Below, piece after piece: positions 1 to 10,405 of a stretch of DNA of 64,000 nucleotides. The notes under the pieces are model-generated. The model made no database searches, had not been told where the DNA came from, and was given only the letters and a program-made list of their open reading frames with translations. This DNA comes from Polytrichum commune (taxonomy: Eukaryota > Streptophyta > Polytrichopsida > Polytrichales > Polytrichaceae), in assembly GCA_950295325.1 (NCBI GenBank), contig OX485807.1, forward strand, positions 26,259,666 to 26,323,665, in the 5' to 3' direction. Positions within the stretch are counted from its first letter, which is position 1, and the number at the start of each line of letters is the position of its first letter. The position numbers and the translations under genes are program-made.

Positions 1-284
1 ATTCAATCTTGTATTCAATAATGATCCCATGACTTTAGGGTTTGACTTAGGGTTTTGCATCAAACCTTAATAATAGGTTCGATTGTATGGGTTTCGTAGT
101 TTGTGCTCGACGATATATGTGCAAATATAAAGTCGAAATCATAATTGGCATTCAGATCATGCCTAGAATATGTTGTCCTTTGAATGAACAAGGCTCTCTC
201 ATCTTGCTGCCTCCAATGCTTTGTAATTACTAGCTATAGTTTTGAATGACTTGCAAATGGTTGCACAATACTAAGCACTTAAGA
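1..284. other. AT-rich intergenic sequence
   Basis: I see no gene, repeat structure or motif that I can support here. It leads into the inverted-repeat element at 285. Confidence 0.4.
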
Positions 285-615
285 CTACACAAAGTATGAT
301 ACTTAGTGTTTGATACACTAAATACGAAGTACGAATGCATACACTAATATCAATAACCCTATGAAAGTAAGTAACATTAAATGCAAACTCAAACACTAAA
401 TATCAACTATGGTCCTATGTGGAAGTTACATGTTTGAATTTAGTGTTAGTAAGAATATGAAATATGTGACATAATAAGGGAGGTGGCAATAAGGAAGGTA
501 GCGGCATATTTATGTCTTACACTAATTGTCAAAGAATTGAAAATTACCGTTGAGCATGGTAGGGTGGTAACACACATTAAATACAGTCGAACACTAAATA
601 TCATACTTTGTGTAG
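285..615. mobile_element. MITE-like element with ~26-bp terminal inverted repeats
   Basis: The left end (from 285) begins CTACACAAAGTATGATA, and the right end (to 615) is its reverse complement apart from one or two mismatches across about 26 bp. The 331-bp interior is AT-rich and has no credible ORF. It contains further CACTAAATA-type words shared with other MITEs in the window. A clean target-site duplication is not visible; a TA within the ends is possible. This is inferred to be a non-autonomous DNA transposon. Confidence 0.7.
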
Positions 616-783
616 CGCTCCGCTCATGTGTCCCAGCTCATCCTCGGCGAAACACAATGCATACATGAACCCTCTTCAAAACACACAACTTATTAAATTG
701 GGGTCGAAGTTGAATCAAAACCCACAAAAAATCCTCCTTGCAACCAGCGACGATCTTTGCACAAAACTTGTTTTCAATCGAAT

Positions 784-1493
784 ATGGCTGGTTCACATGG
801 GATCCCAAGTCCTATGTCACTTGAGGTCAATTTGTGCAATCTCAGCCATTGAGAGCATGCAAGTTGGGACTCACCACTTCACACGGGATCCCAAGTCCTA
901 AGTCCCAAACACGACGTGAATATCTACATGGCAACACTTTTTGGGAGGTTGGCCTTGCAACTTGTGTTCGGTCGAGCAAAAGACTATACCCAACACTCAA
1001 GAAAACCTTAAAATACCTAAAAGAGAAATCAAAACACTTATGAAACAAATACACCAAATTGTCATTAAATACCTCACATTCTTGATATTAAATAAAAGAA
1101 AACTAGACAACAAACAACCCCCCGTTGACCCCCCCTAGAGGCTAGGGACTAAATCAATGTGTAAACTAAAGGAGCCCACCTCCTGAGAGGGAGGAAATAC
1201 CCCTTACAGTGACACTTGGTCAAACATGATCACGGTAAAGAGGAACGGGCTCCCATTCATGTCAGGGTAAAAGAAACCCACACATTGTTTTTATTTATTT
1301 CTATTTGATTTGTTATAAAAAACACTCAAGACAAGTCCCGCGAATATTATTGCATAACATAATCATGATATGAATTTAATGAATATTAACCATATTTTAA
1401 TGGTTTCTTGAGGGTTCAAAAGTTGCGACTTCACCTCCATGTTGGGATTTGGTAACATGAGTTGGGAGTTGGGACCCCATGTGAATCGGCCCT
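784..1493. mobile_element. MITE copy A (GATTCACATGGG family), carrying a nested insertion
   Basis: The left end near 790 (GGTTCACATGGGATCCCAAG) and the right end near 1466-1487 (ending CCCCATGTGAATC) form an inverted pair. The copy aligns along its length with the shorter element at 35149-35440, for example in the blocks starting CACTTGAGGTC and GGTCGAGCAAAA. It is longer because a 319-bp segment (1002-1320) interrupts it. The element has no coding capacity and is a non-autonomous transposon by structure. Confidence 0.65.
1002..1320. mobile_element. 319-bp insertion flanked by a 10-bp direct repeat
   Basis: The word AACACTCAAG occurs at 992-1001 and again at 1321-1330. Removing 1002-1330 gives a sequence that aligns without a break to the related MITE at 35149-35440 (through GGTCGAGCAAAA and then CAAGTCCCG.AAATATT). 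That paralogue therefore acts as an empty site. The insert has no obvious terminal inverted repeats or poly-A tail, so its class (SINE-like or MULE-like MITE) is unclear. Confidence 0.65.
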
Positions 1494-1739
1494 AAGACTC
1501 ACAACATGAATCCCTTGTTGAAGTTGCAATGGGCTCTTGACGTCCAAGAAAATAGACACCGAATAGACATAATGAGCCGCTTCATAGTGTGTACATGATG
1601 TCTAATGCCGCCTTCCTAAACAATGTTCATGTCCAAGGGACACCTTGGCTCCTTATGATGGGCAACAACCCCCCTTACCCTAATGAACAAACCGTCAAAG
1701 TGTTGCTTTATAAAAAAACCATGACTTGGCAAGTTGAGC

Positions 1740-2115
1740 CAATGCACATCAAGACACACTACAATATATATTGTATTTGATGTCACTGTGGGTAACTTTT
1801 TTTTAATGACATTTCTTATTCATAAGTTTACAAGTACCATCATCCCGACTTACCTTTTAGTTCATCCACTTCTAGTTTGGTATAGTTTGCATCCTCATAA
1901 CTTTCTAATGAAATATTGTCTTGGTTAATCAAATTTTGGATTAGAAATCACTTCACAAGTGACAGTAATTGTAACATTATTAATATATAATGCCCAAATT
2001 TCTTTACAAGGAATGAAAATATAATTTTGGGTTTACATTTAGGGTTGATGCCACTACACATGTGGTTTACCATTAGTAATGAGCAAGACGCATTACACTA
2101 AATACAATATTTAGT
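1740..2115. mobile_element. MITE copy of the TACACTAAATA family
   Basis: This region shares an ordered set of words with 10030-10400, 33100-33490 and, inverted, 39715-40020. They include GATGTCACT, TTATTCATAAGTTTACA, GAAATATTGTC, AAGTGACAGTAATTG, a gene-free centre, GGTTGATGCCACTACAC, and GAGCAAGACG followed by an end reading ATTTAGTGTACTTA. It is a diverged copy of a repeat family whose ends carry ACACTAAATA-type inverted repeats. Confidence 0.55.
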
Positions 2116-2749
2116 GTACTTACTTGGTGCCCAAGTTGAACCTCGAAAACCGCCCAACATTGGCTGGTGAGACCCGTTAGAATCCTACGTGGACGTTACA
2201 AATTCGACGTGGACGTTCCAAAAAATGAACCAGCCGCAGGACGGTAGTTGAGCATGGGAAGCTGCCTTGTATGTGGAAGGCCCCCGATATCCAAGATGAC
2301 GTGGCAACAATGAGGCAACGTAGCGTTACGAGCGAAGTGAACGAAAAGGGGCGGCGCGGACCTGAGGTGGGAGGGCGTCGTGTAACTTAGTCGTCCGTCC
2401 GTCCGTCCGTCCGTCCGTAACTACCCTTCCTATCCTGTGTTGGCTTGCTGTGCTGGATTGATTCAGGATTTAGGGTTTGGAGCTTCGCAGGCAGCAGGAC
2501 CACCGCCATCGCCACTGCGCACGACTCTCACGGGGGAGGAAGGCACAGGGCCGGGCGAGTACATGATCGCCGATCACAGGCAGCAGGAGGCTGGCCGCGC
2601 TACTGGGGAGCGTCGCCGCACGGAAGGAGGAGGATTATCGCGGGTGCGGCTGGTGGTGGTGCTTGCGGGCAACAAGCAACGACGGAGCGGTTGGGGTTTG
2701 GAGAGGCGAGCCACGTTGAGAGGAGGCGAGGGTTGCAGGAGTAGCTAGA
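2116..2749 (+). promoter_or_regulatory. Upstream region / 5' UTR of gene copy A with (GTCC)n microsatellite
   Basis: A tetranucleotide run CGTC/GTCC of about 27 nt lies at 2392-2418. Conserved sequence starts at about 2445 and continues into the coding start. The other gene copy has the matching leader (from about 12629) but lacks the tetranucleotide run. Short ORFs in the leader are not conserved as a frame and look non-coding. No TATA element is convincing. Confidence 0.45.
2392..2418. repeat. (GTCC)n microsatellite
   Basis: About seven copies of a GTCC tetranucleotide lie immediately upstream of the conserved 5' leader of gene copy A. Confidence 0.9.
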
Positions 2750-5033
2750 ATGGTCGGAGGGGGAAACAACAGGAAGGACGATGGAGTGCCGGCAATAAGC
2801 AGCACCAACATCTTCGCCGCGCTTGAGAGGAAGAGGTCGAAGTCATCCTCCAGGAAGAAATTGGAGCGGGAGAAGTCGAAGGGCAAGCCGAGCGAGGGAG
2901 ACGACGCGAAGGCAGCCGAGGAGCCGGCGCAGTTCTGGTCGGCCACGCAGGTGTCCGTGAAGTCGTGGGCAGACTGCGACGATGAGGACGACTACTACGC
3001 GACAACGGCGCCCCCTGCGGATCACGGCGTGGAAGCCGCTGCCGCCACGGAGGAACAGAAGGAGGTCGTGAGCCAAGGAGAGGTAAGGGTTTTGGGGGAG
3101 CCATTTTTGAGTGGGAACAGGTTGAGAATGAAAAGGGGCTCTTGTTTGCACGACAATAGAGGTACATGTGGGAACATAGGACGCGGAGATAACAGTGCGG
3201 TGGTAGCATTTACGTGAGCACGAATTCGTGGAGGATCGATAAATGATCATGGGGTTCTGGATTGAGTCGAATGCGCATGTGGTGTAGCGAGCATTCTTAG
3301 GCGGGTTGGGACGTGTTTTTAGAACGGATCATGCAGGTGAGGAGGAATGAGATCCAGTGAGTGGGAGTGTGAAAAGCCGTAGTGATGAAGCATGTTATGA
3401 AAGGGTGATGCATGGGTGCAAGGGAATTGAACACATGCAGTTGTAGGTTTGATTAATATACGTGGTCGGAGGAGTTTTTTTGTACATTTATCGAGAGAGG
3501 TGAAATTCGTGTGGCTTTGCTTCAATATATACATTAGCTAACAATCTCGTCCTTCTGTGTCGGATTCTATAGAGGTTAAACAGTAGCTTTTAGGTGATCA
3601 GGGCTTGCTTTATTAGGGTTCATCAGGATATGTCTGAACCCAGCAATGTAGGCGGTGGGTTGCATGTCTTGCAAAAGTAGATGGATCTGGAATCAACAAT
3701 TGCGATGGTCCGTGCAATTTTTTTTAACTCCTGCAAGTAATTACGGCCAGCTGATTATTGCACTGAACGGTTGCGTCTAGAAGAAACCATAAAAAATGAT
3801 TTTGTCCAAATAACAAACTTTGCCATATTAATTTTCGTATCGATATGAAAGCGGCAGATGGTATAGAATTCGAGGTTGCTCTAGCCAACGACATGAGCCT
3901 GCTGGTCGATTCTTAGGACCAGTAGAAGGTTTGTGGGTTAAGTGTTGAGATCGTGTCGACAATGTCCGACCTAATTAGGGTTTGATTGCTAATTATGGCT
4001 TCTTTTTAAGATAATTCCTCATATGATGTCTTCATTTAATTGAGTAGATGGATGACATATTCAGCCATTCAAATTTCTAATAAGAGGGCAGATTTCATTT
4101 AAGTGTAGATTGCTGTTCTTCTTTGCTTGTTCAGTTGGCATTATGTTCACAATGCTTTGGTGTATCCCGGAATATCTTGTAAGCCTCGATTTCACTTGCA
4201 GGAAAGTGATGTTGATGAAGAGGGAGAAGAAGAGGTCGATGATGAAGTTGAGGATGAAGGAGAGAACGAGAGCAAGGCAGATGCTGGTGCTGATGATGTT
4301 CCAACTAAGATGGACTTTGTGCCCACAGTAGCGAGGGAGCCAGAGAGGCAGCTGTCAAAGAAGGAGCTGAAGAAGAAGGAGCTGGCTGACTTGGAGGCAG
4401 TTCTTGCAGAGTTAGGACTGGACAAGAAGGAAGAGAAAGAAGAAAATGGTGATTTCTTTCTTCATGATGTGATCAGAATCACGATTTAGTTGCTGAGTAT
4501 GTCTTTGTAGATATTTGGATGCTTGTCAAATTTTGGCTTAACATACCCTTCATGATGTGAACTTTTTAGTTGATTGCAAAAGTAATTAAGGTTGCTACTT
4601 AACTGGAAAACTGGCTTGCTGTCCCTTGTTGTTCCCAGGCTCTGATCCACACTCTGAGGATAAAAAAGCTGAGGAGGCTGGAGATGGCGATGATGATTGT
4701 AGAACTGGGGAAAATCCTTCATTGACAAATAGCAAAAGCTCAAAGAGGAGGAAGGCAAAGAAGGAGAAGTCGTTCAAGGAGAGGGATGGTGAGGTGGTGC
4801 CCACCCCGGACAGTGAACAAAAAGAGGAGGATCCTGTTGAAGAGATCGGGGAGCCGTTGGACCCCAAGGAAGTTTTGAAACGGATGCAGTCATTAAAGAA
4901 AAAAAAGTCATCAAGTGCCGGTGAAACGACCGCAGCAAAGGCTGCAGCTGCTGAGGCTGCGGCAAGGGCTGCGAAGCTTGCTGCTGCCAAGAAGAAGGAG
5001 AAAAGCCACTACAACCAGCAGCCAGTGAGGTGA
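2750..5033 (+). CDS. Charged Lys/Glu-rich plant protein, copy A (3 exons, 324 aa)
   Basis: Exons are 2750-3082, 4202-4448 and 4639-5033, with GT-AG introns in phase 0 and phase 1. The spliced length of 975 nt encodes 324 aa. The protein opens with STNIFAALERKRSKSSSRKK, then has a conserved block around residues 65-90 (FWSATQ, KSWADCDDEDDYYATTAPP) that I associate with an uncharacterised family conserved in plants. An acidic stretch (ESDVDEEGEEEVDDEVEDE) opens exon 2 and is followed by REPERQLSKKELKKKELADL. The C-terminus is basic (SSKRRKAKKEK) with an alanine-rich helix rich in AAAEAAARAAKLAAAKKK. There is no signal peptide or membrane segment. The charge pattern suggests a nuclear or nucleolar, partly coiled-coil protein; that is inference. 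The start is supported by identity with the second copy from the ATG onward. I do not recognise a characterised function. Confidence 0.85.
3083..4201 (+). other. Intron 1 of copy A
   Basis: This is a phase-0 GT-AG intron of 1119 nt with donor AG|GTAAGG and acceptor TTGCAG|GAAAGT. Its first ~640 nt are nearly identical to the same intron in copy B, while its last ~480 nt are strongly diverged. It contains no ORF of note. Confidence 0.8.
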
Positions 5034-6510
5034 ATGGAGAGTATACTGGTGTGAAGTGCATGTGCTAAAAAGCATATGCTACGACCATATATTTGCCATG
5101 CGATAAAAACAGGCATGGGCATTTTTTCTTTAAAGTATGTACTGGTTCCACCATTTGCTAGAGCCAGATTGTGAAGGTTAGTTTCTGTATTGAATCATGG
5201 GGGTTTGGTGAAGTGGGCGACTACATACTTCCAAGGGGAATCCTGTAGTAGCTTGTTAGTCTATATTCACGTCTTTCTCCTGTAGTTTTATTTCTAATAT
5301 GTAGCAACTCTTGAGGTAATGCTGAAAATATATATGGAGGTCTAGGAGGCTGGTAGATTATCAGCAAGATTCGGACTGGCCATGCCCAGCACAGCAAACA
5401 TGTCTCATCAGAAGGTTGGATGGGCAGTACGGGAGTGAGTGTTCATGTCTATAAGGATCCTCTCCTTCTGGAACTTCAATCATCCAGATAGAAATGCTCC
5501 TAAGGCATTCTTTGAAGAGGCGGAAGTTTTTCGCAGAGATGAACTTCCCTTGTTACGGTGGTTGTTAGATAGAAGGGTTTAGATTATACTTCATGCGGGG
5601 TCTAGTACCATTCTTAGGAAACCTTGGAGTAAAGAGCAGCTACTTTTGCCATTATGGAATGATGAGTGGTCTGTAAATGAAACGGAAAGTTATTGGTGAG
5701 GTTGATCTGATTGTGAGAGAATGTTATGAAATAGTGAAGTGATGAGAAACCTTTTGTTGATATTTGATGATGAGGTTATGCTGTGGATGTGGTGGCTTTG
5801 CGGTGTTTGGCCGGTATTCTTCTGTTGTTTTGTGACTTGGTTGACATGAAGACTTGTAAGTATTGTAATGTTTGAGGAGTTCCATGTATAGAGGTGATTA
5901 AAACGTGTGGAGGTAAGCCAAGAAATGTATTTGAGTTGTTGAGGATTAGTTCTGACAAAGATGTAAAAGTTTGTTTTGAAAATTACCTTGCTTTAGAACT
6001 CTCTTCATGAAATGCTCTGCCCATTTCATTCTGTATGAGATATTGTGTACCATGTTTGAATTATCTTGCATTGTTAGTTTGTGAGGAGTGTGCAATCATC
6101 TCCAAGTATAATTGCATATAAGGTATATTGGTGAAATCTGGATCAGAGATTTCAAAGGGGAGAGTGAATCTCAAAGGATGTTGGTTTGTGGAATATCTAC
6201 ATTTATTGTAATGAGGTGTAAGATGTGCAATTGGATATTCACGAGTAACACCAACCATTCACTAAATATAAAGGAAAACGCTTTGTGGTAGTTTAGCATG
6301 CCCCTAATCTTCAAATGCCTGCAAATCTATGGATTCAATAGTGAGCAGATTTCATGGAGCTATTTTTCCCAGTTCCAAACTATTGCTATCCGCTAAATAT
6401 TGTATGTTATGTAGCCTCTTTTCATTGTGTGGTTTCTGGATTGTGGACCCTGGTCACACAACCCTGGTATTTTGATCACAACTTAACAATCTGATATTAT
6501 TGGCAACTGT
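5034..6510 (+). other. 3' UTR/flank of copy A, duplicated
   Basis: From the stop codon to about 6096 the sequence is almost identical to 15280-16350 downstream of copy B. It includes non-coding text with no open frame. From about 6340 to 6510 similarity persists only at a lower level (shared TTTTCATTGTGTGG and GATTGTG words). The strong block ends abruptly after CATCTCCAAGT. Confidence 0.7.
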
Positions 6511-6745
6511 AAAGACACCATTGTCGATGGTGACTGGGTATCAGTAGACCCAGCTTCGTCATCATAGGATGTTATCTTGGAGCTATAGTAATGCTAGCTT
6601 GGAACTATAGTTACCAACGAGGCATGTTACTTTGGAAGTATCAGACCTTCTATATATGCTTGAGTAGAAGGTTAACAAAGAAAGAAGTGATCTCGTGCTC
6701 TCTTCCTCGTAGAGTTTCACCCATTCTGATACTTCCAAAAGTAAC

Positions 6746-6985
6746 ATGCCTCGTTTGGAGTATCAGACCAGGCAATTAATTGCACTCTTAATAAAAGATT
6801 TTGACAAACCACTTATCTCATGGACATGCATCTCATTGGAGAGAGATTTGAGGATAGAAAAAAGGATATTTCCTACATTTTCCACATATAATCAGCTTGC
6901 AGACATTATTACCAAGGCATTATCACGCGACAGGTTCATGTGTCTCTGCAACCACATCATCGTCACTTCACTCAAAAAAGACATA
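6746..6985 (+). pseudogene. Ty1/copia polyprotein C-terminal relic
   Basis: The translated fragment contains NQLADIITKALSRDRF (about 6889-6936), which matches the conserved end of Ty1/copia polyproteins after the RNase H domain (family pattern xxQLADxFTKxLxxxxF). Only some 70 codons are readable and the rest of the retrotransposon is missing or unrecognisable, so this is a truncated relic. No LTR could be identified beside it. Confidence 0.7.
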
Positions 6986-7433
6986 CAAAACTCTACTTGA
7001 TACCAATACAATCACAAACATCACCCAAGAGAATGTTATGAAAAGTTAGCTTCATGAGCCACAAAATAAATTGACGCATCCTAGTGATTCCTCCATATAT
7101 TGTTGTTGTATTAGATCATGATCCTCACAGTCATCACACCTTTCTTCCTTCCACCTTACAACAACTAAGTAAAAGACCACTTCAACAAAAATCCACCAAA
7201 CTAACAAAAACATTTGTTAGAGCTTCATGTTGATAATGTTTTTCAAAAATAATGGTAAAAGATGTTTGGTAGGACAATTGAATCCATGTAGTGATTTGAA
7301 CTCCAATGTTTCATCTACTCTAAGCATGTTTCCAAATTCTTGTATCCAAGAATGCAAAAGAGAGGTTAAATGCATTCTATATTTGATTTAATTAGCAAAT
7401 AGACTACCTTATTCATTCAATGAGGCAACAAAT
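6986..7433. other. AT-rich intergenic sequence
   Basis: No gene or repeat could be supported here. The part nearest the copia fragment may be its 3' non-coding remnant. Confidence 0.35.
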
Positions 7434-7509
7434 GTGACTAAGTCACATATTCCTATCACCAATGGTCATGCTCATTTAGAGATACATGTTGTTCAAACCA
7501 CACCCATGA

Positions 7510-8100
7510 AAATAAGTCATAGTGAAGATCATCAATCCGGCAAACGATGTATCCAAGTAGAGGTATATGTTGCATGTAAGAGTGTGCTTGAGCACGATGA
7601 TTTTGAAAGAGAAGCACTGGTTGATTCATTAGAGATTGCAATCAACTTTGTGAAAACATGAAAGATTTTCAACCCCACAAATGGTATACCCAGGTAGAGT
7701 TACATGTGGCACGCGAGGGTGTGCTTCCAAGCATTGAGTAGGATGATTTTGAAAGAGAAGCACCGGTTGATTCAATAGAGATTGTAATCAATTTTGTGAA
7801 GACGTGAAAGATCTTCAACTTGCAAACGACGGACCCAAGTGGAGCTATGTGCCGCATGTGACGTGTCCTTCCAAGTATTAAGCACAACGTCTTTAAAAGA
7901 GAAGCATTGGTTGATTTACTGAGAGACTACAATCAACCTTTTGTAGACATGAAAGATTTTCAACCCTACAAATGACGTACCCATGCAGAGGTACGTGCGG
8001 CACATTAGGATGTGTTTCCAAGCATTCAGTTGGATGACTTTGAAAGAAAAACATCACTTGATTCAACGTAGATTGCAAGAACTTTGTGAAGACATGAGAG
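7510..8100 (+). repeat. Four-unit tandem repeat, ~145 bp per unit
   Basis: Each unit repeats the order GTACCCA.GTAGAGGTAC, GTGTGCTTCCAAGCA, GATGA.TTTGAAAGAGAAGCA, GGTTGATTCA, ATTGCAATCAA.TTTGTG, AAGACATGAAAGATTTTCAACC. The first unit is open as a frame (within 7434-7661, including DDFEREALVDSLEIAINFVKT). Later units keep recognisable codons (DDFEREAPVDSIEI) but acquire stops. It is a decayed tandem array, possibly once coding for repeated ~48-residue units. I do not recognise the protein. Confidence 0.7.
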
Positions 8101-9379
8101 CTATAGGACTGTACACAGGTAAATCTAGATGATACCTTTTGTTTGCATGTATCATAACTTTTAGACGATGATTGTGATTTGACTACTATAGCTGAGGTTC
8201 GCAGTCAAAGTGATTGGCTCACATGGGAAAAAACCATGAGATCTAAATAATGATGCAACTGTCAATGAACCCATTGAAGAAGTTGACCATGTACAATTTA
8301 GTGATGTGGTGATAGATAGAGTAGGATTCAAGGATGCTGAAAGTGCATTAGTGACCTTGAGACAAATATTGGAACACAAATATGATGATGTTACGCCTTT
8401 CATCTAGAGCATTCGAACACTTCAACAAGAATTAGGATATTGGCGTACACAAGAATCTCATTAAACCACTATAGGTCCGTTCTTCCATTACGCTTAGATG
8501 TGTGACAACATTTATATCTTATATACATTCATCCTTGGTTTACATGAGTGTTGTTTTTTAGAATTCTAGAGTCACAAAAGTGTTATTCATGTAAGTGTTA
8601 CAAATTGTCAATGCTAACCATGTTTAGTGTTAAAGTGTTAACAACACATAAGTGTTATAAGTTTCCTTGCTCCAAATTGTTAACAGATATCAAGGGTGGA
8701 CTGTATTGTGATACTTTGGAGATGCTTTTAAGTCCGTATTTTTTGTTTGCCAGACAGCTAATGTAAGACTTCCATGTGGTATATTTTAAAGAACAATCGA
8801 TCATAAAAAGCCAAGGCAGAAAGCACTATACGGATTACTACATATTCTTGTGTGCAGAAAAGTTTCGGATTGTGTCTGGGAATAATGAAAAAGGTCCACC
8901 TAGTATCCGGGAGATTTTGGGGCATAATCAGTCAAATTCCCGGTGTTTCCAAGTCCAACTGGTACATGTGTGATCTATAGGTTTTTCTTTATTAAAGTGA
9001 GTCACATTCCAATACATATACGGTCAGGCCTCTATAAATGTTACAGGTCAGGAGTACCAAAAAATAAACATATATAGAATTATAACAAGTAACACTTATA
9101 GAATTCATACCGATGATTAATAACATTTATAGAAATAACACTTAATTTTTTTGAAAATGAAGAACATAATGTTTTATGAAAATAAAAAATGAAAGTACAA
9201 ATGATAATACTTAATTCAACTGAACTAATCGAAAGAAATAATCTATATAGTAGTAACTTGACGAGATTCTTCCAACTAAACTAACTGAAAGAAAGAGTCT
9301 ATAGTAGTTTGACGAGAAGCTTTCAAATGATGAGATGAAACTTCTTTTTAGAGTCCTTGAATGCTCTTGATGTGTGATA
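8101..9379. other. Intergenic sequence without supportable gene
   Basis: This stretch is AT-rich. It contains short recurring words (GTGTTA/AACACTTA, GAAAGAAA.AATCTATA) at 8540-8660 and 9050-9310. I cannot define element ends, so no annotation beyond probable transposon debris is offered. Confidence 0.35.
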
Positions 9380-9745
9380 GGGCATCATTTGGTCTTTGTT
9401 TAAAGTATTGTATCAAAAAATGGTAGAGAAATGTTGTTATAATAAATTTGTAGTGATTTTCTCTAAGAAGTGAAGAGAAGTGCATACAAGAGAATGATGA
9501 AACTTAAATTTCTTTATTTCTTTATTTCTTTCAAAATTGCCTTTTGGACAATCAACACATTCACTGTTTGGTGCATGGTCATTCCTCTTCGTCCACATTT
9601 AGTTTACAACCAGTGAGGGGCCCAAAGACTTTGTGAATTGATTTTTTTAAGAAATTGGACCATAAAATTGTACCATCAAGTTGGACCATGAAAAAAATGC
9701 CATCTTTTGTGGTCCAACTTCATGGTCCATGGTGTAAACCGGCCC
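9380..9745. mobile_element. Partial copy of the 45363-45925 repeat family
   Basis: It shares the ordered words GAGAATG, ACATTCA.T.TTGG, TGGTCA.TCCTCTT.GTCCACAT, CAGTGAGGGGCCCAAAGA and the terminal part TTCATGGTCCA.GGTGTAAACC.GGCCCT with 45640-45925. The left terminal repeat is not recognisable, so it is a truncated or diverged copy. Confidence 0.5.
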
Positions 9746-10029
9746 TCAGTCCATGAGATCATCGTCGGTGACTTGACATCAACCTCTTCCACGTATTCTT
9801 CTCACTTGACTTCAACAAAGGCTATCATCTCTTGCATACCCAATTGGGTCCTATGTTGCTCCTTTGCGTTTGTGATATCTTGGCTTAGGTAGGTGCAATG
9901 CAAACATAGGTTGTTTACCTATGACTAACTTACTCCAAATGCCTTTGGTGGGGGGCTATGTTGTGGTGGAGGCAATAGAAGAAGACTTGCACATGACCCA
10001 CAACGAAAAGAGTGCAAAGGGCATCGACC

Positions 10030-10405
10030 CAAATTAGTTGCACTAAATATGATATTTTAGTGTCATATGGTATTTGATGTCACTATAGTAACGTTTCGGA
10101 TGACACTTTTTTATGAATAAGTTTACATATATTGTCATGGATGATGGATGAGTTCATCCATTGGCCAAAACCCTACCTTCTCTTGTCAGCAACTTGTGAT
10201 GAGATATTGTCATGGATGATTGAAATGTGGATGAAAAACCACTTGGTAAGTGACAGTAAATGCCACATTGTAAGTCTATACCCCCCCCCCCCGCGCGAAA
10301 TTACAAAGAATGACAAATGATGTTGGGTTAACATTTAGTGTTGGTGACACTACACCGCGATTTACAATTAGAATTGAGCAAGACAAATTGATTTTGGTGA
10401 CACTT
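10030..10405. mobile_element. MITE copy of the TACACTAAATA family with poly-C tract
   Basis: The left end is TGCACTAAATATGATATTTTAGTGTCATATGG and the right end is GGTGACACTTATTTAGTGTAC; the outer ends are mutually inverted. The interior aligns closely with 33100-33490: GAGATATTGTCATGGATGATTG, a C12 run at 10281-10292, GAATGACAAATGATGTTGGG and ACATTTAGTGTTGGTGACACTA. It has no coding capacity. Confidence 0.7.

Noticed and set aside
2437-3250. Overlapping ORFs of 95-155 codons on both strands around exon 1 of gene copy A, and their twins at 12752-13438
   Set aside because: They are shadows of a GC-rich coding exon. Only the frame starting at 2750 (12939) splices cleanly into conserved exons 2 and 3.
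8540-9310. Possible pogo/Tigger-like inverted ends (CTCTATAAATGTTA)
   Set aside because: I could not find a matching opposite end, so no element can be drawn.
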